Source: Candidatus Proelusimicrobium excrementi
Lineage (GTDB): Bacteria > Elusimicrobiota > Elusimicrobia > Elusimicrobiales > Elusimicrobiaceae
Direction: 5' to 3'
DNA: 64,000 nt
Assembly: GCA_934643455.1 (NCBI GenBank)
Contig: CAKUBV010000001.1
Coordinates: 186,001-250,000 of the forward strand
Made by a program: the position numbers and the translations under genes. Every line of letters starts with the position of its first letter. Position 1 is the first letter of the stretch. Of the stretch, positions 8,162 to 15,973 are shown in pieces. Under the pieces are notes generated by a model. That model did no database searches and was not told the origin of the DNA. It worked only from the letters and a program-made list of their open reading frames with translations.

Positions 8162-8965
8162 ATGAAACTTACAATGCTTGGCACGGGCGCGGCCTTGGCT
8201 TTAAAATATTATAATACCTGCTTTTTGCTGGAAGATGGCGGGCGTTATTTGCTTGTTGACGGCGGTGGCGGCAATGAACTGCTTAAACGCTTAAAATCCG
8301 CCGGGGCCGACTGGGCTGATATAAAGAATATTTTTGTAACGCATAAGCATATAGACCATATGCTTGGGATAATATGGCTTATCCGCTTGATATGCAACGC
8401 CCTTAAAAAGGGGACTTATAGAGGCGAAGCCAGGATTTACGCGCATGAAGAACTTTGCGCGCTGATAAAAAATATCGCCTGTGCGCTTCTTCAGGAGAAG
8501 GAAAGCCGGTTTATCGGGAACGGACTTTACCTGATACCCGTATCCGACGGGGATAACAAAACTGTTCTGGGGCGTAAAATTACTTTTTTTGACATTCACT
8601 CTTCCAAAGCCAAGCAGTTTGGATTTTCTTTGGAGTACGCTCCGGGCAAAAAGCTTGTTTGCTGCGGGGATGAACCTTGCAACGCTTTTTGCGCTCCGCA
8701 TGTTTTAAACGCCGACTGGCTTTTGCACGAAGCTTTTTGTCTGTTTTCTCAGGCGGATATTTTTAAGCCGTACGAAAAGAACCATTCCACGGTAAAAGAC
8801 GCCTGCGAAACGGCGGATAAACTAAACGTAAAGAATTTGGTCTTATATCATACGGAAGACCGTTCCGGCGATAATAGAAAAGAACTTTACTTAAAGGAAG
8901 GCTCGGTCTGTTACGGCGGCGGGCTTTATATTCCGGAAGATTTGGAATCTATTGAAATAATTTAA
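8162..8965 (+). CDS. MBL-fold metal-dependent hydrolase (RNase Z-like)
   Basis: A 267-residue metallo-beta-lactamase-fold enzyme. The metal motif HKHIDH (H61, H63, D65, H66) is intact. Further metal ligands are probably the D in CCGDEPC, and a late H in LVLYHTED. The N-terminal MLGTGAALALKYYNTCFLLED is like RNase Z/ArsA-type phosphodiesterases, but the length and context do not single out tRNA 3' processing. It follows the nucleotidyltransferase by seven bases and is probably cotranscribed with it; the pair may act on a common nucleotide-linked substrate, which is inference. Confidence 0.8.
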   Translation: MKLTMLGTGAALALKYYNTCFLLEDGGRYLLVDGGGGNELLKRLKSAGADWADIKNIFVTHKHIDHMLGIIWLIRLICNALKKGTYRGEARIYAHEELCALIKNIACALLQEKESRFIGNGLYLIPVSDGDNKTVLGRKITFFDIHSSKAKQFGFSLEYAPGKKLVCCGDEPCNAFCAPHVLNADWLLHEAFCLFSQADIFKPYEKNHSTVKDACETADKLNVKNLVLYHTEDRSGDNRKELYLKEGSVCYGGGLYIPEDLESIEII

Positions 8966-8969
8966 ATTT

Positions 8970-9485
8970 TTATTTTAAGCCCGGTAAAACCGCGCCCTCA
9001 AGCTTAAGCAGGCGGATTTTTTTCTGCGTTCCTCCGGCGTATCCCGTAAGGCCGCCGTCAGCCCCGATTACCCTGTGGCAGGGAATTATTATAGATATAG
9101 GATTATGCCCCACGGCCCCGCCGACTGCGCGTGCGGAGGTTTTTCCGCCGCCGTTTCCCAAAGATAAGCGTTTTGCTATTTCCCCGTAGGAAATTGTTGT
9201 GCCGTAAGGTATTTGCAGGAGTACTTCCCATACTTTCTTCCTGAAAACGGTTCCTTCCGGGGCCAGGGGGAGTATGGCGGGCGAGGGATTTTTCCCGGCG
9301 AAGTATTTGTCAAGCCAGGTCTTTGCCGCTTTAAAAACGCTCAAGCCGTCATCAAGGAGGGGTTTCTGCTTTACGGAAGCCAAAAAATATTTTTGCCCTT
9401 CCAGCCAAAGCCCGATTATATTTTTGCCGTCAGAGGCTAAAGTTATTTTCCCGATTGGGGATTTATAATGCGTCAAGTAAACCAT
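8970..9485 (-). CDS. ogt: Methylated-DNA-protein cysteine methyltransferase
   Basis: Suicide repair enzyme that moves the alkyl group from O6-methylguanine to its own cysteine. The active-site motif IIPCHRVIG is intact with C136 as acceptor. A helix-turn-helix DNA-binding region precedes it (IPYGTTISYGEIAKRL). At 171 residues it matches Ogt/MGMT and lacks the N-terminal Ada regulator domain. Start supported by GGGAG nine bases upstream. It is convergent with the MBL gene, with only four bases between them. Confidence 0.93.
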   Translation of the reverse strand: MVYLTHYKSPIGKITLASDGKNIIGLWLEGQKYFLASVKQKPLLDDGLSVFKAAKTWLDKYFAGKNPSPAILPLAPEGTVFRKKVWEVLLQIPYGTTISYGEIAKRLSLGNGGGKTSARAVGGAVGHNPISIIIPCHRVIGADGGLTGYAGGTQKKIRLLKLEGAVLPGLK

Positions 9486-9599
9486 TGTACTCCCTCTGAA
9501 TTATGATATTGCGGATTTAGCTTCCCGCGCAAACATCTAAAATAGTATTATAGAAAAAACATTCGTCGAAATATATTTAAAATCGGCCTGAAAAAATAA

Positions 9600-9640
9600 A
9601 AACAGTTGACAAATAAATAATTTACTAGTAAACTGTTTAT
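9600..9640 (+). promoter_or_regulatory. marR promoter with palindromic operator
   Basis: TTGACA at 9606-9611 is a perfect -35; 17 bases later TAAACT (9629-9634) is a fair -10. A perfect 12-base palindrome TTTACTAGTAAA (9621-9632) covers the spacer and -10, and AAACAGT / ACTGTTT flank it as a wider inverted repeat. This is where a MarR dimer would bind for autorepression. The predicted transcript start falls on the ATG at 9641, and no ribosome site is present. Confidence 0.65.
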
Positions 9641-10129
9641 ATGAAAACCGTTAAAAACAATCTTCGCCGATACGGCATAAATCCCGCCAAGGGCCGGCGT
9701 TATGAGAACATCACTTATGTGCTGGCCTTGGCGTATAATCTTATGAAAGCACGCATAGACGCTTACTTGGCCTCATACGGGGTATCTTCTTCCGAATTTA
9801 ACCTTTTGATGCTGGCCGCCTACCAAAACGAAGGCTTGGGCTTAAGCCAAGTTGAACTTTCCAAACGCTTAATAGTTTCCGCCAGCAATATAACCAAGCT
9901 GACGGATAAAGCGGTTAAAGCCGGTTTTATCGTCCGCAAAACAAATCCTCAAAGCCGTCGGGAAAATATAATTTGCATTGCTCAAAAAGGGCGGAATCTC
10001 ATTGACGAAATATGGCCCGGTTACGATAAGCTTGTAAGCGGCATGACGGAAAAAATACCGCCGGCGGACCGCTTGCATGCGGAACGCATTTTAAATGACT
10101 GGTTCAACGCTTTGCAGGAGGATAAATAA
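9641..10129 (+). CDS. MarR-family transcriptional regulator
   Basis: A 162-residue winged-helix repressor. The recognition helix region is QVELSKRLIVSASNITKLTDKAVKAG, followed by the wing VRKTNPQSRRENI, as in MarR/SlyA proteins that sense phenolics, lipids or oxidants. A palindrome in its own promoter suggests autoregulation, and the acyltransferase fusion gene downstream starts one base after its stop, so both are likely controlled together. The inducing ligand is unknown. The N-terminus is longer than in MarR by about 20 residues. Confidence 0.88.
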   Translation: MKTVKNNLRRYGINPAKGRRYENITYVLALAYNLMKARIDAYLASYGVSSSEFNLLMLAAYQNEGLGLSQVELSKRLIVSASNITKLTDKAVKAGFIVRKTNPQSRRENIICIAQKGRNLIDEIWPGYDKLVSGMTEKIPPADRLHAERILNDWFNALQEDK

Positions 10130-10130
10130 T

Positions 10131-13100
10131 ATGTTTTCTCTCTTAAAAACTTTCTTTAACCGTTCTTTTTTAAGTTTGTTTTTTACGCAGTATTTAGGTG
10201 CGTTCAACGATAACTTTTTCCGTACCGCTATGGCCACGTTTATAACTTACAAAGTAAGCGATATGTCGGCTTCGGATAAATCCGTGGTGGTAAGTTTGGC
10301 CGTGGCTTTGTTCATGCTTCCGTTTTTCCTTTTTTCCGCAATGGCGGGGGAAATAGCCGATAAAATCCGCAAAGATTTATTGATTAAACTTACAAAGGCT
10401 TTGGAAGTTGTGATAGTTTTGCTGGCCGGTGTCGGTTTTTTGACGGTAAACGTCCCTTTGCTTCTTGCGGTGCTTTTTCTTATGGGGACGCAGTCGGCTT
10501 TTTTCGGCCCCGTCAAGTACAGCATTCTGCCCGATATTTTAAATGAAAAGCAGCTTATCGCAGGCAACGGTATTATTGAAGCCGGTACTTACGGCTCCAT
10601 TTTGCAGGGCACCATTTTCGGCGGGATTGTCATCGCCGCAGATAAAATGCTTTTGCCCGGCGTGATTTTGGCAGTGGCTGTTTCGGGGCTGGCCGTTTCT
10701 TTGTTTATCCCCAGACAGAAACCCGCCAACGCGGATTTGAAAATTGATAAAAATTTTCTTAGAAGCACTTGGAAGAATATGGCCTTCGCCAAGCAAAATC
10801 ACAATATATTTTTGTGCATTTTGGGTATTTCCTGGTTCTGGATGCTTGGTACGGCTTTAATTGCGCAAATGCCTTCTTTGGCGCATGATATTTTCAACGG
10901 GACGCCGGGGCTGTTTACTTTTCTGCTTACATTGTTTTCCTGCGGTATAGGGCTTGGTTCTTTGCTTTGCCAGTTTCTGCTTAAAGGGGAAATCACAAGC
11001 AAATACGTGCCGCTCAGCGCATTGCTTATGACGGTCTTTCTGGCGGATTTGGCTTTTGCTTGCGCCGGTTATGTACCCTCGGCATCTCCGGCCGATTATA
11101 AAATATTTTTGGCTGATTTTGCAGGCAAGCGCATCACTTTTGATTTACTGGCTTTCGCCGTTTGCGGCGGCCTTTATATTGTTCCGCTTAACGCCATGCT
11201 TCAGCATTTGGCGACGGAAGCGACCCGCTCGCGCGTTATAGCGGCCAACAATATCATAAATTCTTTATTTATGGTTGCCGGCAGCGGTGCCTGCGCTTTA
11301 CTGCTTGCCGTGAATTTTACAATACCGGCCGTTTTCGGCGCGGTCGCCGCCGCCAACGCTTTGGCCGCCGTTTATATTTGCGGTTTACTTCCGCATCATA
11401 TTATCCGCATGATAATGAAGCGTATACTTAACCTGGTTTACGGCGTAAAAGTGAAGGGTATTGAACATTGGAAGAACTTGCGGGGCAACGCCGTTTTGGT
11501 GGCAAACCACACTTCCTTTTTGGACGCCGTGCTTTTATGGGTATATCTGCCGGGTGATTTATATTTTGCCGTGGATACCTATGTAAGCCAAAAATGGTAT
11601 ATCAAGTCGTTCCTGCATTTAATAAAATTCTTCCCTATCGACCCGACCAATCCCATGGCCGTTAAATCGATAATAGAGGAAGTAAAAGCCGGCAAGCGCG
11701 TCGTGATTTTCCCTGAGGGGCGTATTACGACGACAGGCGGCCTAATGAAGATCTACCCCGGCCCCGCAATGATAGCCGATAAAAGCAAAGCTCAGATTCT
11801 GCCGGTGTGCCTGGAAGGCAGCCAATATTCGTTGTTTTCGCGTTTCGGCATGCAGCTTAAAACGCGTCCGCAAAGCAATATAACCGTTACCGTGCAGGAA
11901 CCTAAAACTTTGCGGTTGTCGGATACTCTTAAAGGCAAAGAACGCCGTTTGGCCTCGGCCCGCGCTCTATATGACATTATGGTTAATATGAGATATGAAG
12001 CCGGCGACGCGGAGGAAACTTTGTTTGACGCCCTGCTCGACGCCTGCGATTTGGTGGGACGCGGCAAAAAGATAGTTACGGACATAAGCCGCCGCTGGCT
12101 TTCCTTCGGCCAATTTTTAACGTCCGTATTTGTGCTGGGAAAACAAATTTCCAAACGCCGTAAGGGAGCAATGGCCGGCTTTATGCTGCCCAATACGACC
12201 GCCGGCGCGGTAACTTTTTTTGCCATGCGCGCTTTTAACATTACGCCTTGTATGCTCAATTTTTCTTCGGGCGTAAAAAATATGCTCTCCTGCTGTAAAG
12301 CGGCGGAAATTTCAGTCGTATATACCTCAAAAGTGTTCTTGGAACAAGGCGGACTTTCAGAAGCCGCTTCCGCGTTTGAAAAAGCCGGGGTGGAGCTTGT
12401 TTATCTGGAGGATTTAAAAAATCAAATAACCCTTTGGGATAAAGCCGTCGGCTGGGCGGCTTCATATTTCCCGCGCTTTTATTATAAACGCATACGCGGG
12501 AAAGCAAATTCAAAGGATAGCGCAGTCGTGCTGTTTACTTCCGGCAGCGAGGGTACGCCTAAAGGCGTTGTTCTTACGCATGAAAATATACAGACAAATC
12601 GTTTGCAGCTTCAAAGCGTATTGGACTTCGGCTTGAAAGACAAAGTATTTAACGCCATGCCGATGTTCCACTCTTTCGGGCTGACGGTTGGCACTTTGCT
12701 TCCTCTTCTTTGCGGGGTGCCGGTGTTTTTCTATCCGTCGCCTTTGCATTACCGTATCGTCCCGGAATTGATTTACGACAGCAATGCAACAATTATTTTC
12801 GGTACGGATACGTTCTTTAACGGTTATGCGAAAATGGCTCACCCTTATGATTTTTATTCGGTGCGTTTGGCAGTGGTAGGCGCGGAAAAACTTAAGGAGG
12901 AAACAATCCGCAAATATTACGACCTTTTCGGCCTGCGTATTATGGAGGGCTACGGCGCGACGGAAACCTCGCCAGTTTTGGCCGTAAATACGCCTATGTA
13001 TTTTAAACGCGGAAGTGTAGGCCGTTTCTTGCCAGGGATTGAATATAAGCTGGAGCAAGTTCCCGGGGTGGAAGACGGAGGCAGATTATATGTAAAAGGC

Positions 13101-13535
13101 GGCAATATTATGGCCGGGTATTTGAGGGAATCCGCCCCCGGCGTATTAGAAGCTCCTCAGGGCGGCTGGTATGACACCGGCGATATGGTTCGCGTTGACG
13201 AAGACGGCTTTGTGTTTATTTTGGGCCGCGTCAAACGCTTTGCCAAAATAGCGGGGGAAATGATTTCCTTAACCGCTGTTGAAACGCAAATTAACGCTTT
13301 ATGGCCGGGCAAAACGCACGCTGTAGTCAATATCCCCGATGATAAGAAGGGCGAGCAGCTTGTACTGTTTACTACGCAAAAAGATGCGGAGCGTACGGCT
13401 TTGCTGGCGTATTTTAAGGAAAAGGGCTTAAGCGAGCTTGCCGTCCCAAAGGATATCCGCATTACGGAGGAAATACCTCTTATGGGCAGCGGCAAAGTCG
13501 ATTACGTAAAGCTTAAAGAAACAGCGTTATCTTAA
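10131..13535 (+). CDS. aas: LplT-PlsC-AcsA fusion: lysophospholipid transporter / acyltransferase / acyl-ACP (acyl-CoA) synthetase
   Basis: A 1134-residue three-domain membrane enzyme for re-acylating lysophospholipids. Residues 1 to about 420 are an MFS transporter like LplT (GAFNDNFFRTA near the start, about 12 membrane segments). Residues about 440-640 are a PlsC acyltransferase with NHTSFLD (HX4D, near 458) and FPEGR (near 526). Residues about 700-1134 are an AMP-binding synthetase with the P-loop FTSGSEGTPKGV (near 800), GYGATETSP (near 940) and GRVKRFAKIAGE (near 1033). All key residues look intact. I start at ATG 10131, nine bases after CAGGAGG; an upstream in-frame ATG lies inside marR. 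The name follows Aas of Enterobacteria, where LplT is usually a separate gene. Confidence 0.88.
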   Translation: MFSLLKTFFNRSFLSLFFTQYLGAFNDNFFRTAMATFITYKVSDMSASDKSVVVSLAVALFMLPFFLFSAMAGEIADKIRKDLLIKLTKALEVVIVLLAGVGFLTVNVPLLLAVLFLMGTQSAFFGPVKYSILPDILNEKQLIAGNGIIEAGTYGSILQGTIFGGIVIAADKMLLPGVILAVAVSGLAVSLFIPRQKPANADLKIDKNFLRSTWKNMAFAKQNHNIFLCILGISWFWMLGTALIAQMPSLAHDIFNGTPGLFTFLLTLFSCGIGLGSLLCQFLLKGEITSKYVPLSALLMTVFLADLAFACAGYVPSASPADYKIFLADFAGKRITFDLLAFAVCGGLYIVPLNAMLQHLATEATRSRVIAANNIINSLFMVAGSGACALLLAVNFTIPAVFGAVAAANALAAVYICGLLPHHIIRMIMKRILNLVYGVKVKGIEHWKNLRGNAVLVANHTSFLDAVLLWVYLPGDLYFAVDTYVSQKWYIKSFLHLIKFFPIDPTNPMAVKSIIEEVKAGKRVVIFPEGRITTTGGLMKIYPGPAMIADKSKAQILPVCLEGSQYSLFSRFGMQLKTRPQSNITVTVQEPKTLRLSDTLKGKERRLASARALYDIMVNMRYEAGDAEETLFDALLDACDLVGRGKKIVTDISRRWLSFGQFLTSVFVLGKQISKRRKGAMAGFMLPNTTAGAVTFFAMRAFNITPCMLNFSSGVKNMLSCCKAAEISVVYTSKVFLEQGGLSEAASAFEKAGVELVYLEDLKNQITLWDKAVGWAASYFPRFYYKRIRGKANSKDSAVVLFTSGSEGTPKGVVLTHENIQTNRLQLQSVLDFGLKDKVFNAMPMFHSFGLTVGTLLPLLCGVPVFFYPSPLHYRIVPELIYDSNATIIFGTDTFFNGYAKMAHPYDFYSVRLAVVGAEKLKEETIRKYYDLFGLRIMEGYGATETSPVLAVNTPMYFKRGSVGRFLPGIEYKLEQVPGVEDGGRLYVKGGNIMAGYLRESAPGVLEAPQGGWYDTGDMVRVDEDGFVFILGRVKRFAKIAGEMISLTAVETQINALWPGKTHAVVNIPDDKKGEQLVLFTTQKDAERTALLAYFKEKGLSELAVPKDIRITEEIPLMGSGKVDYVKLKETALS

Positions 13536-13556
13536 GACGGTATGTTTATAAGACAA

Positions 13557-13587
13557 TAAAAATCCCCGGGAGAACCGGGGATTTTTT
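13557..13587. terminator. Bidirectional terminator
   Basis: AATCCCCGG pairs with CCGGGGATT across GAGAA, flanked by A and T runs on both sides, between the convergent aas gene and the secreted protein at 13604. Confidence 0.9.
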
Positions 13588-13603
13588 ATCGTAAACAGAA
13601 CTT

Positions 13604-14323
13604 TTAATAATTATAGCTGTAAAACGTCAGTTTTGAGTGGGCAGGCATCTTTTTTAAGGCTAAAGCGGCTTTTTCCGCTGTGATAAAATTCTTTTTATTA
13701 GGGAACAGCTTTCTTAAACCTTCCTGCAAAGCCGGAGTGCGAACAGGCATATAGAATTGATAATAGTCATATCCGTTGATTTTAACGCGGCTGAAGGGTT
13801 TTAAATTATTGGTATCGACGGAAGAGTCGTACTCATAGATAAAGCTTTCTTCCTGATATTCACTGTTAAACTTATAGAGAAAAATAGAGAACGTAAACCA
13901 ATGCTGTTCAGATTTTTCCTTAGCCAATTTAAAGCAGTCGTTTTTAAAAGCCGCGTTTACGGTGCCCAAGCCATTCTTTTCGTTATAATCAAGTAAAATA
14001 ACGCTGCAAGTATATTTTCCCCACAGGCTTCCTTCTTCACCGTATTGGCTTGTGTAAAACTCATGCCATTTTATTTCCGCTTTGGTTTTTGCTTTTTCGG
14101 GAATAGCGGCGTAAGCTTTGTCGACGGCGGCTTTTTCTCTGGCTTGTTTGGCTTTTGCTTCTTCATATTGTTTTTGCCAGTTAGAGAAAAATGTGCTTTC
14201 GGCGCCGGTTTTCCATTGTGAGAAGGAAACATCTTTTTTTGTTTTATTTCTGTCAAGCAGCTGTGCGCTTGCGGCAGCGGTTAAAATGCACAAAGTTAAG
14301 GCTGTTATTATAATTTTTTTCAT
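13604..14323 (-). CDS. Secreted protein of unknown function
   Basis: A 239-residue protein with a signal peptide (MKK, hydrophobic core, cut near ASAQ). After the cut comes a lysine/glutamate/alanine-rich helical stretch of about 50 residues (QKQYEEAKAKQAREKAA), possibly coiled coil, followed by a more globular region with several aromatic residues. No known domain is recognised. AGGAG precedes the ATG. It carries promoter copy B with the same upstream element as the secreted protein at 4439, so the two probably belong to one regulon, although their sequences do not look homologous by eye. Confidence 0.78.
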   Translation of the reverse strand: MKKIIITALTLCILTAAASAQLLDRNKTKKDVSFSQWKTGAESTFFSNWQKQYEEAKAKQAREKAAVDKAYAAIPEKAKTKAEIKWHEFYTSQYGEEGSLWGKYTCSVILLDYNEKNGLGTVNAAFKNDCFKLAKEKSEQHWFTFSIFLYKFNSEYQEESFIYEYDSSVDTNNLKPFSRVKINGYDYYQFYMPVRTPALQEGLRKLFPNKKNFITAEKAALALKKMPAHSKLTFYSYNY

Positions 14324-14351
14324 GTATTCTCCTGTTTTACTTCTTTATCAT

Positions 14352-14414
14352 ATTGTATAACAGGCGGGCGTATTTTTACAACTGCCAAAAGGCCTATCCT
14401 CATATGGGCCTAAA
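14352..14414 (-). promoter_or_regulatory. Promoter with conserved upstream element, copy B
   Basis: Read on the minus strand: TTTAGGCCCA (14414-14405), seven bases, ATAGGCC (14397-14391), nine bases, TTGTAA (14381-14376), 18 bases, TACAAT (14357-14352). Same order and spacing as copies A, C and D. The gene starts about 28 bases downstream of the -10. Confidence 0.6.
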
Positions 14415-14457
14415 GCCCTAAAAATTATCCGTAAAAACGAAGCAATATGGGGAAAAG

Positions 14458-15351
14458 TCAGTGAAATAACTTTTTCAGCTTTTCTTTTAATATAATCAGC
14501 ATAACGCCCGTCAGAATTAAAAATATTCCGGCGGTATTATATGAGGTCAACCGTTCCCCGAATAACAACAAACCGAAGAAAATAGCTGTTAACGGCTCCA
14601 GCGCGCCTAAAATAGCGGTGGTTGTCGGCCCTATCAGACGAATGGCTATATTAATGGTTTCCAGGGAAATTATCGTCGGGAAAATCGCAAGAGCGACGGC
14701 GCAGAAAAATACCCGCCAATCATTTATGGCTTGCAGTTCGGTGCAAAACTTAAGATTAACTATAAATACGCTCAGCCCAATCAGCATGACGTAAAAGCTT
14801 AATTTATCGTGTTTAATATGTTTTATAGTTTTTAAATTTTTAACCAAAACGATATAAACCGCATAAACAAGCGCGGAAAGTAAAACAAGCCCGACGCCGA
14901 TAAAACTCAGTTTGCCGCCGACTCCCCCGTTTAAGGCGAAAATTCCGCTTAAGGTTATAATCATGGCGGCGACGGAGCTTTTCGGCAGGTTTTCCTTAAA
15001 AAATATTGTTGAAATTAACGCAACCAACATCGGGTAGATAAACAACAGCGTGCAGGCGATGCCGGAATCCATATATTTAAAAGACGCAAAAAGCGTAGTA
15101 GAGGATAAAGCAAATAAAACGGCAATAAAAAACAGGGAATAAAACTCCTTAACAGATATTTTGAAATCTGTTTTATTGAAGATTTTTAAGTATAGTCCGT
15201 AAATAATTACGGCAAAAAGATATCTGTAAAAAAGTATGGAATTTACCGACATCCCCAATTTCAACATAGGCAAAGCAAACAGTGGATTTGTGCCGTAACT
15301 TACGGAGGCTAAAATCCCGTTGAGATAGCCTTTTGTCTTATATTTACGCAT
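14458..15351 (-). CDS. EamA/DMT-superfamily transporter
   Basis: A 297-residue inner-membrane protein with about ten hydrophobic segments arranged as two EamA repeats, each ending with a GxxL-type helix (for example EPLTAIFFGLLLFGERLT in the second repeat). Drug/metabolite exporters of this kind move amino acids, nucleosides or drugs; the substrate cannot be inferred. I start at ATG 15351 (MRKYKTKGYLNG). The frame stays open further upstream to 15540, but that part is low-hydrophobicity sequence read through the duplicated tRNA-flank repeat and is unlikely to be coding. The ribosome site before 15351 is weak. Confidence 0.82.
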   Translation of the reverse strand: MRKYKTKGYLNGILASVSYGTNPLFALPMLKLGMSVNSILFYRYLFAVIIYGLYLKIFNKTDFKISVKEFYSLFFIAVLFALSSTTLFASFKYMDSGIACTLLFIYPMLVALISTIFFKENLPKSSVAAMIITLSGIFALNGGVGGKLSFIGVGLVLLSALVYAVYIVLVKNLKTIKHIKHDKLSFYVMLIGLSVFIVNLKFCTELQAINDWRVFFCAVALAIFPTIISLETINIAIRLIGPTTTAILGALEPLTAIFFGLLLFGERLTSYNTAGIFLILTGVMLIILKEKLKKLFH

Positions 15352-15402
15352 AACTAAATTATATTTAAAAACAATGCGGGGTGTAAAATCGGCGGGGATT
15401 TT

Positions 15403-15466
15403 CTGAGTAAAGAACAAAGAAGTAGGGCTTTTTAGTAAGAAAACTGGCGGAGAGGGAGAGATTCGC
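15403..15466. repeat. Direct repeat, copy 1, including tRNA-Ser 3' end
   Basis: 64 bases nearly identical (two differences seen, T/C near the start and A/G near the end) to 15650-15713, 247 bases away. The right end repeats the last ~21 bases of tRNA-Ser including its CCA. It has no tRNA body attached. Confidence 0.85.
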
Positions 15467-15576
15467 CCCGCGTAATTTCCCTGACGGAAAATTCGCCCGG
15501 GCCCGAAAATGTTCCGCCGTATTCGAGCTGGTACTTTCATTAAAAATGAGATAGCTAAATGCCAGGAGTTTTCAAA

Positions 15577-15682
15577 ATAAAAAGCCCTAATTCAAGGCGT
15601 TTGCGAGGAAGGAATACCGGGAAAACGCGCCGAAGGCGGAGGTATCCGACTGAGCAAAGAACAAAGAAGTAGGGCTTTTTAG
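15577..15682 (-). terminator. Long-looped hairpin, probable tRNA-Ser terminator
   Basis: On the minus strand AAAAAGCCCTA, then about 75 bases with further GC-rich stems (CCGCCTTCGGCG), then TAGGGCTTTTT and more T. It lies just after the tRNA-Ser 3' end. It may be a terminator with a structured insert or a repeated tRNA-flanking element. Confidence 0.5.
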
Positions 15683-15713
15683 TAAGAAAACTGGCGGAGA
15701 GGGAGGGATTCGA
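15650..15713. repeat. Direct repeat, copy 2, overlapping the tRNA-Ser 3' end
   Basis: Second copy of the 64-base repeat (see 15403-15466). Here it continues into the intact tRNA gene. A duplicated tRNA 3' end is the usual mark of integrase-mediated insertion, though the 247-base spacing is far too short for a functional element. Confidence 0.85.
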
Positions 15714-15779
15714 ACCCTCGATACCTTGCGGTACACAGGTTTTCGAGACCTGCTGTTTCAACCACTCACACACCTCTCC
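15692..15779 (-). tRNA. tRNA-Ser (anticodon CGA)
   Basis: 88 bases on the minus strand. Acceptor stem GGAGAGG pairs with CCTCTCC, followed by discriminator G and an encoded CCA. The anticodon arm is CAGGT-CTCGAAA-ACCTG, giving anticodon CGA (reads UCG). A long variable arm and the T-arm GAGGGTTCGAATCCCTC are visible, as expected for a serine tRNA. Confidence 0.95.
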
Positions 15780-15973
15780 AAAATCTTTTAAGCGCGGGTC
15801 AAAATTTTCGCGCCCAAGTAGCTTATATTATATAAAATATAAACGAGATTAATGAAGAACTAATTTTTGGCTTCATTCCTGCAAATATTTATTAGAGATC
15901 TTTTGATAGGTAAGCGTTTTAATTGTATTCTTATTTTTTGTATACTGATTTTATCGGCGCAAAGGAGCCTGCC

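Noticed and set aside
15445..15466. Second tRNA-Ser gene
   Set aside because: Only about 21 bases of the tRNA 3' end are present; there is no anticodon arm or acceptor 5' strand. It belongs to the direct repeat.
15352..15540. N-terminal extension of the EamA transporter
   Set aside because: The frame is open, but the sequence is not hydrophobic, runs through the repeat and is not family-like; the TM1 region begins after ATG 15351.
15906..15946. Fifth copy of the conserved promoter element before the MFS gene at 15974
   Set aside because: ATAGGTA is present but the upstream 10-mer does not match and the -10 spacing differs.
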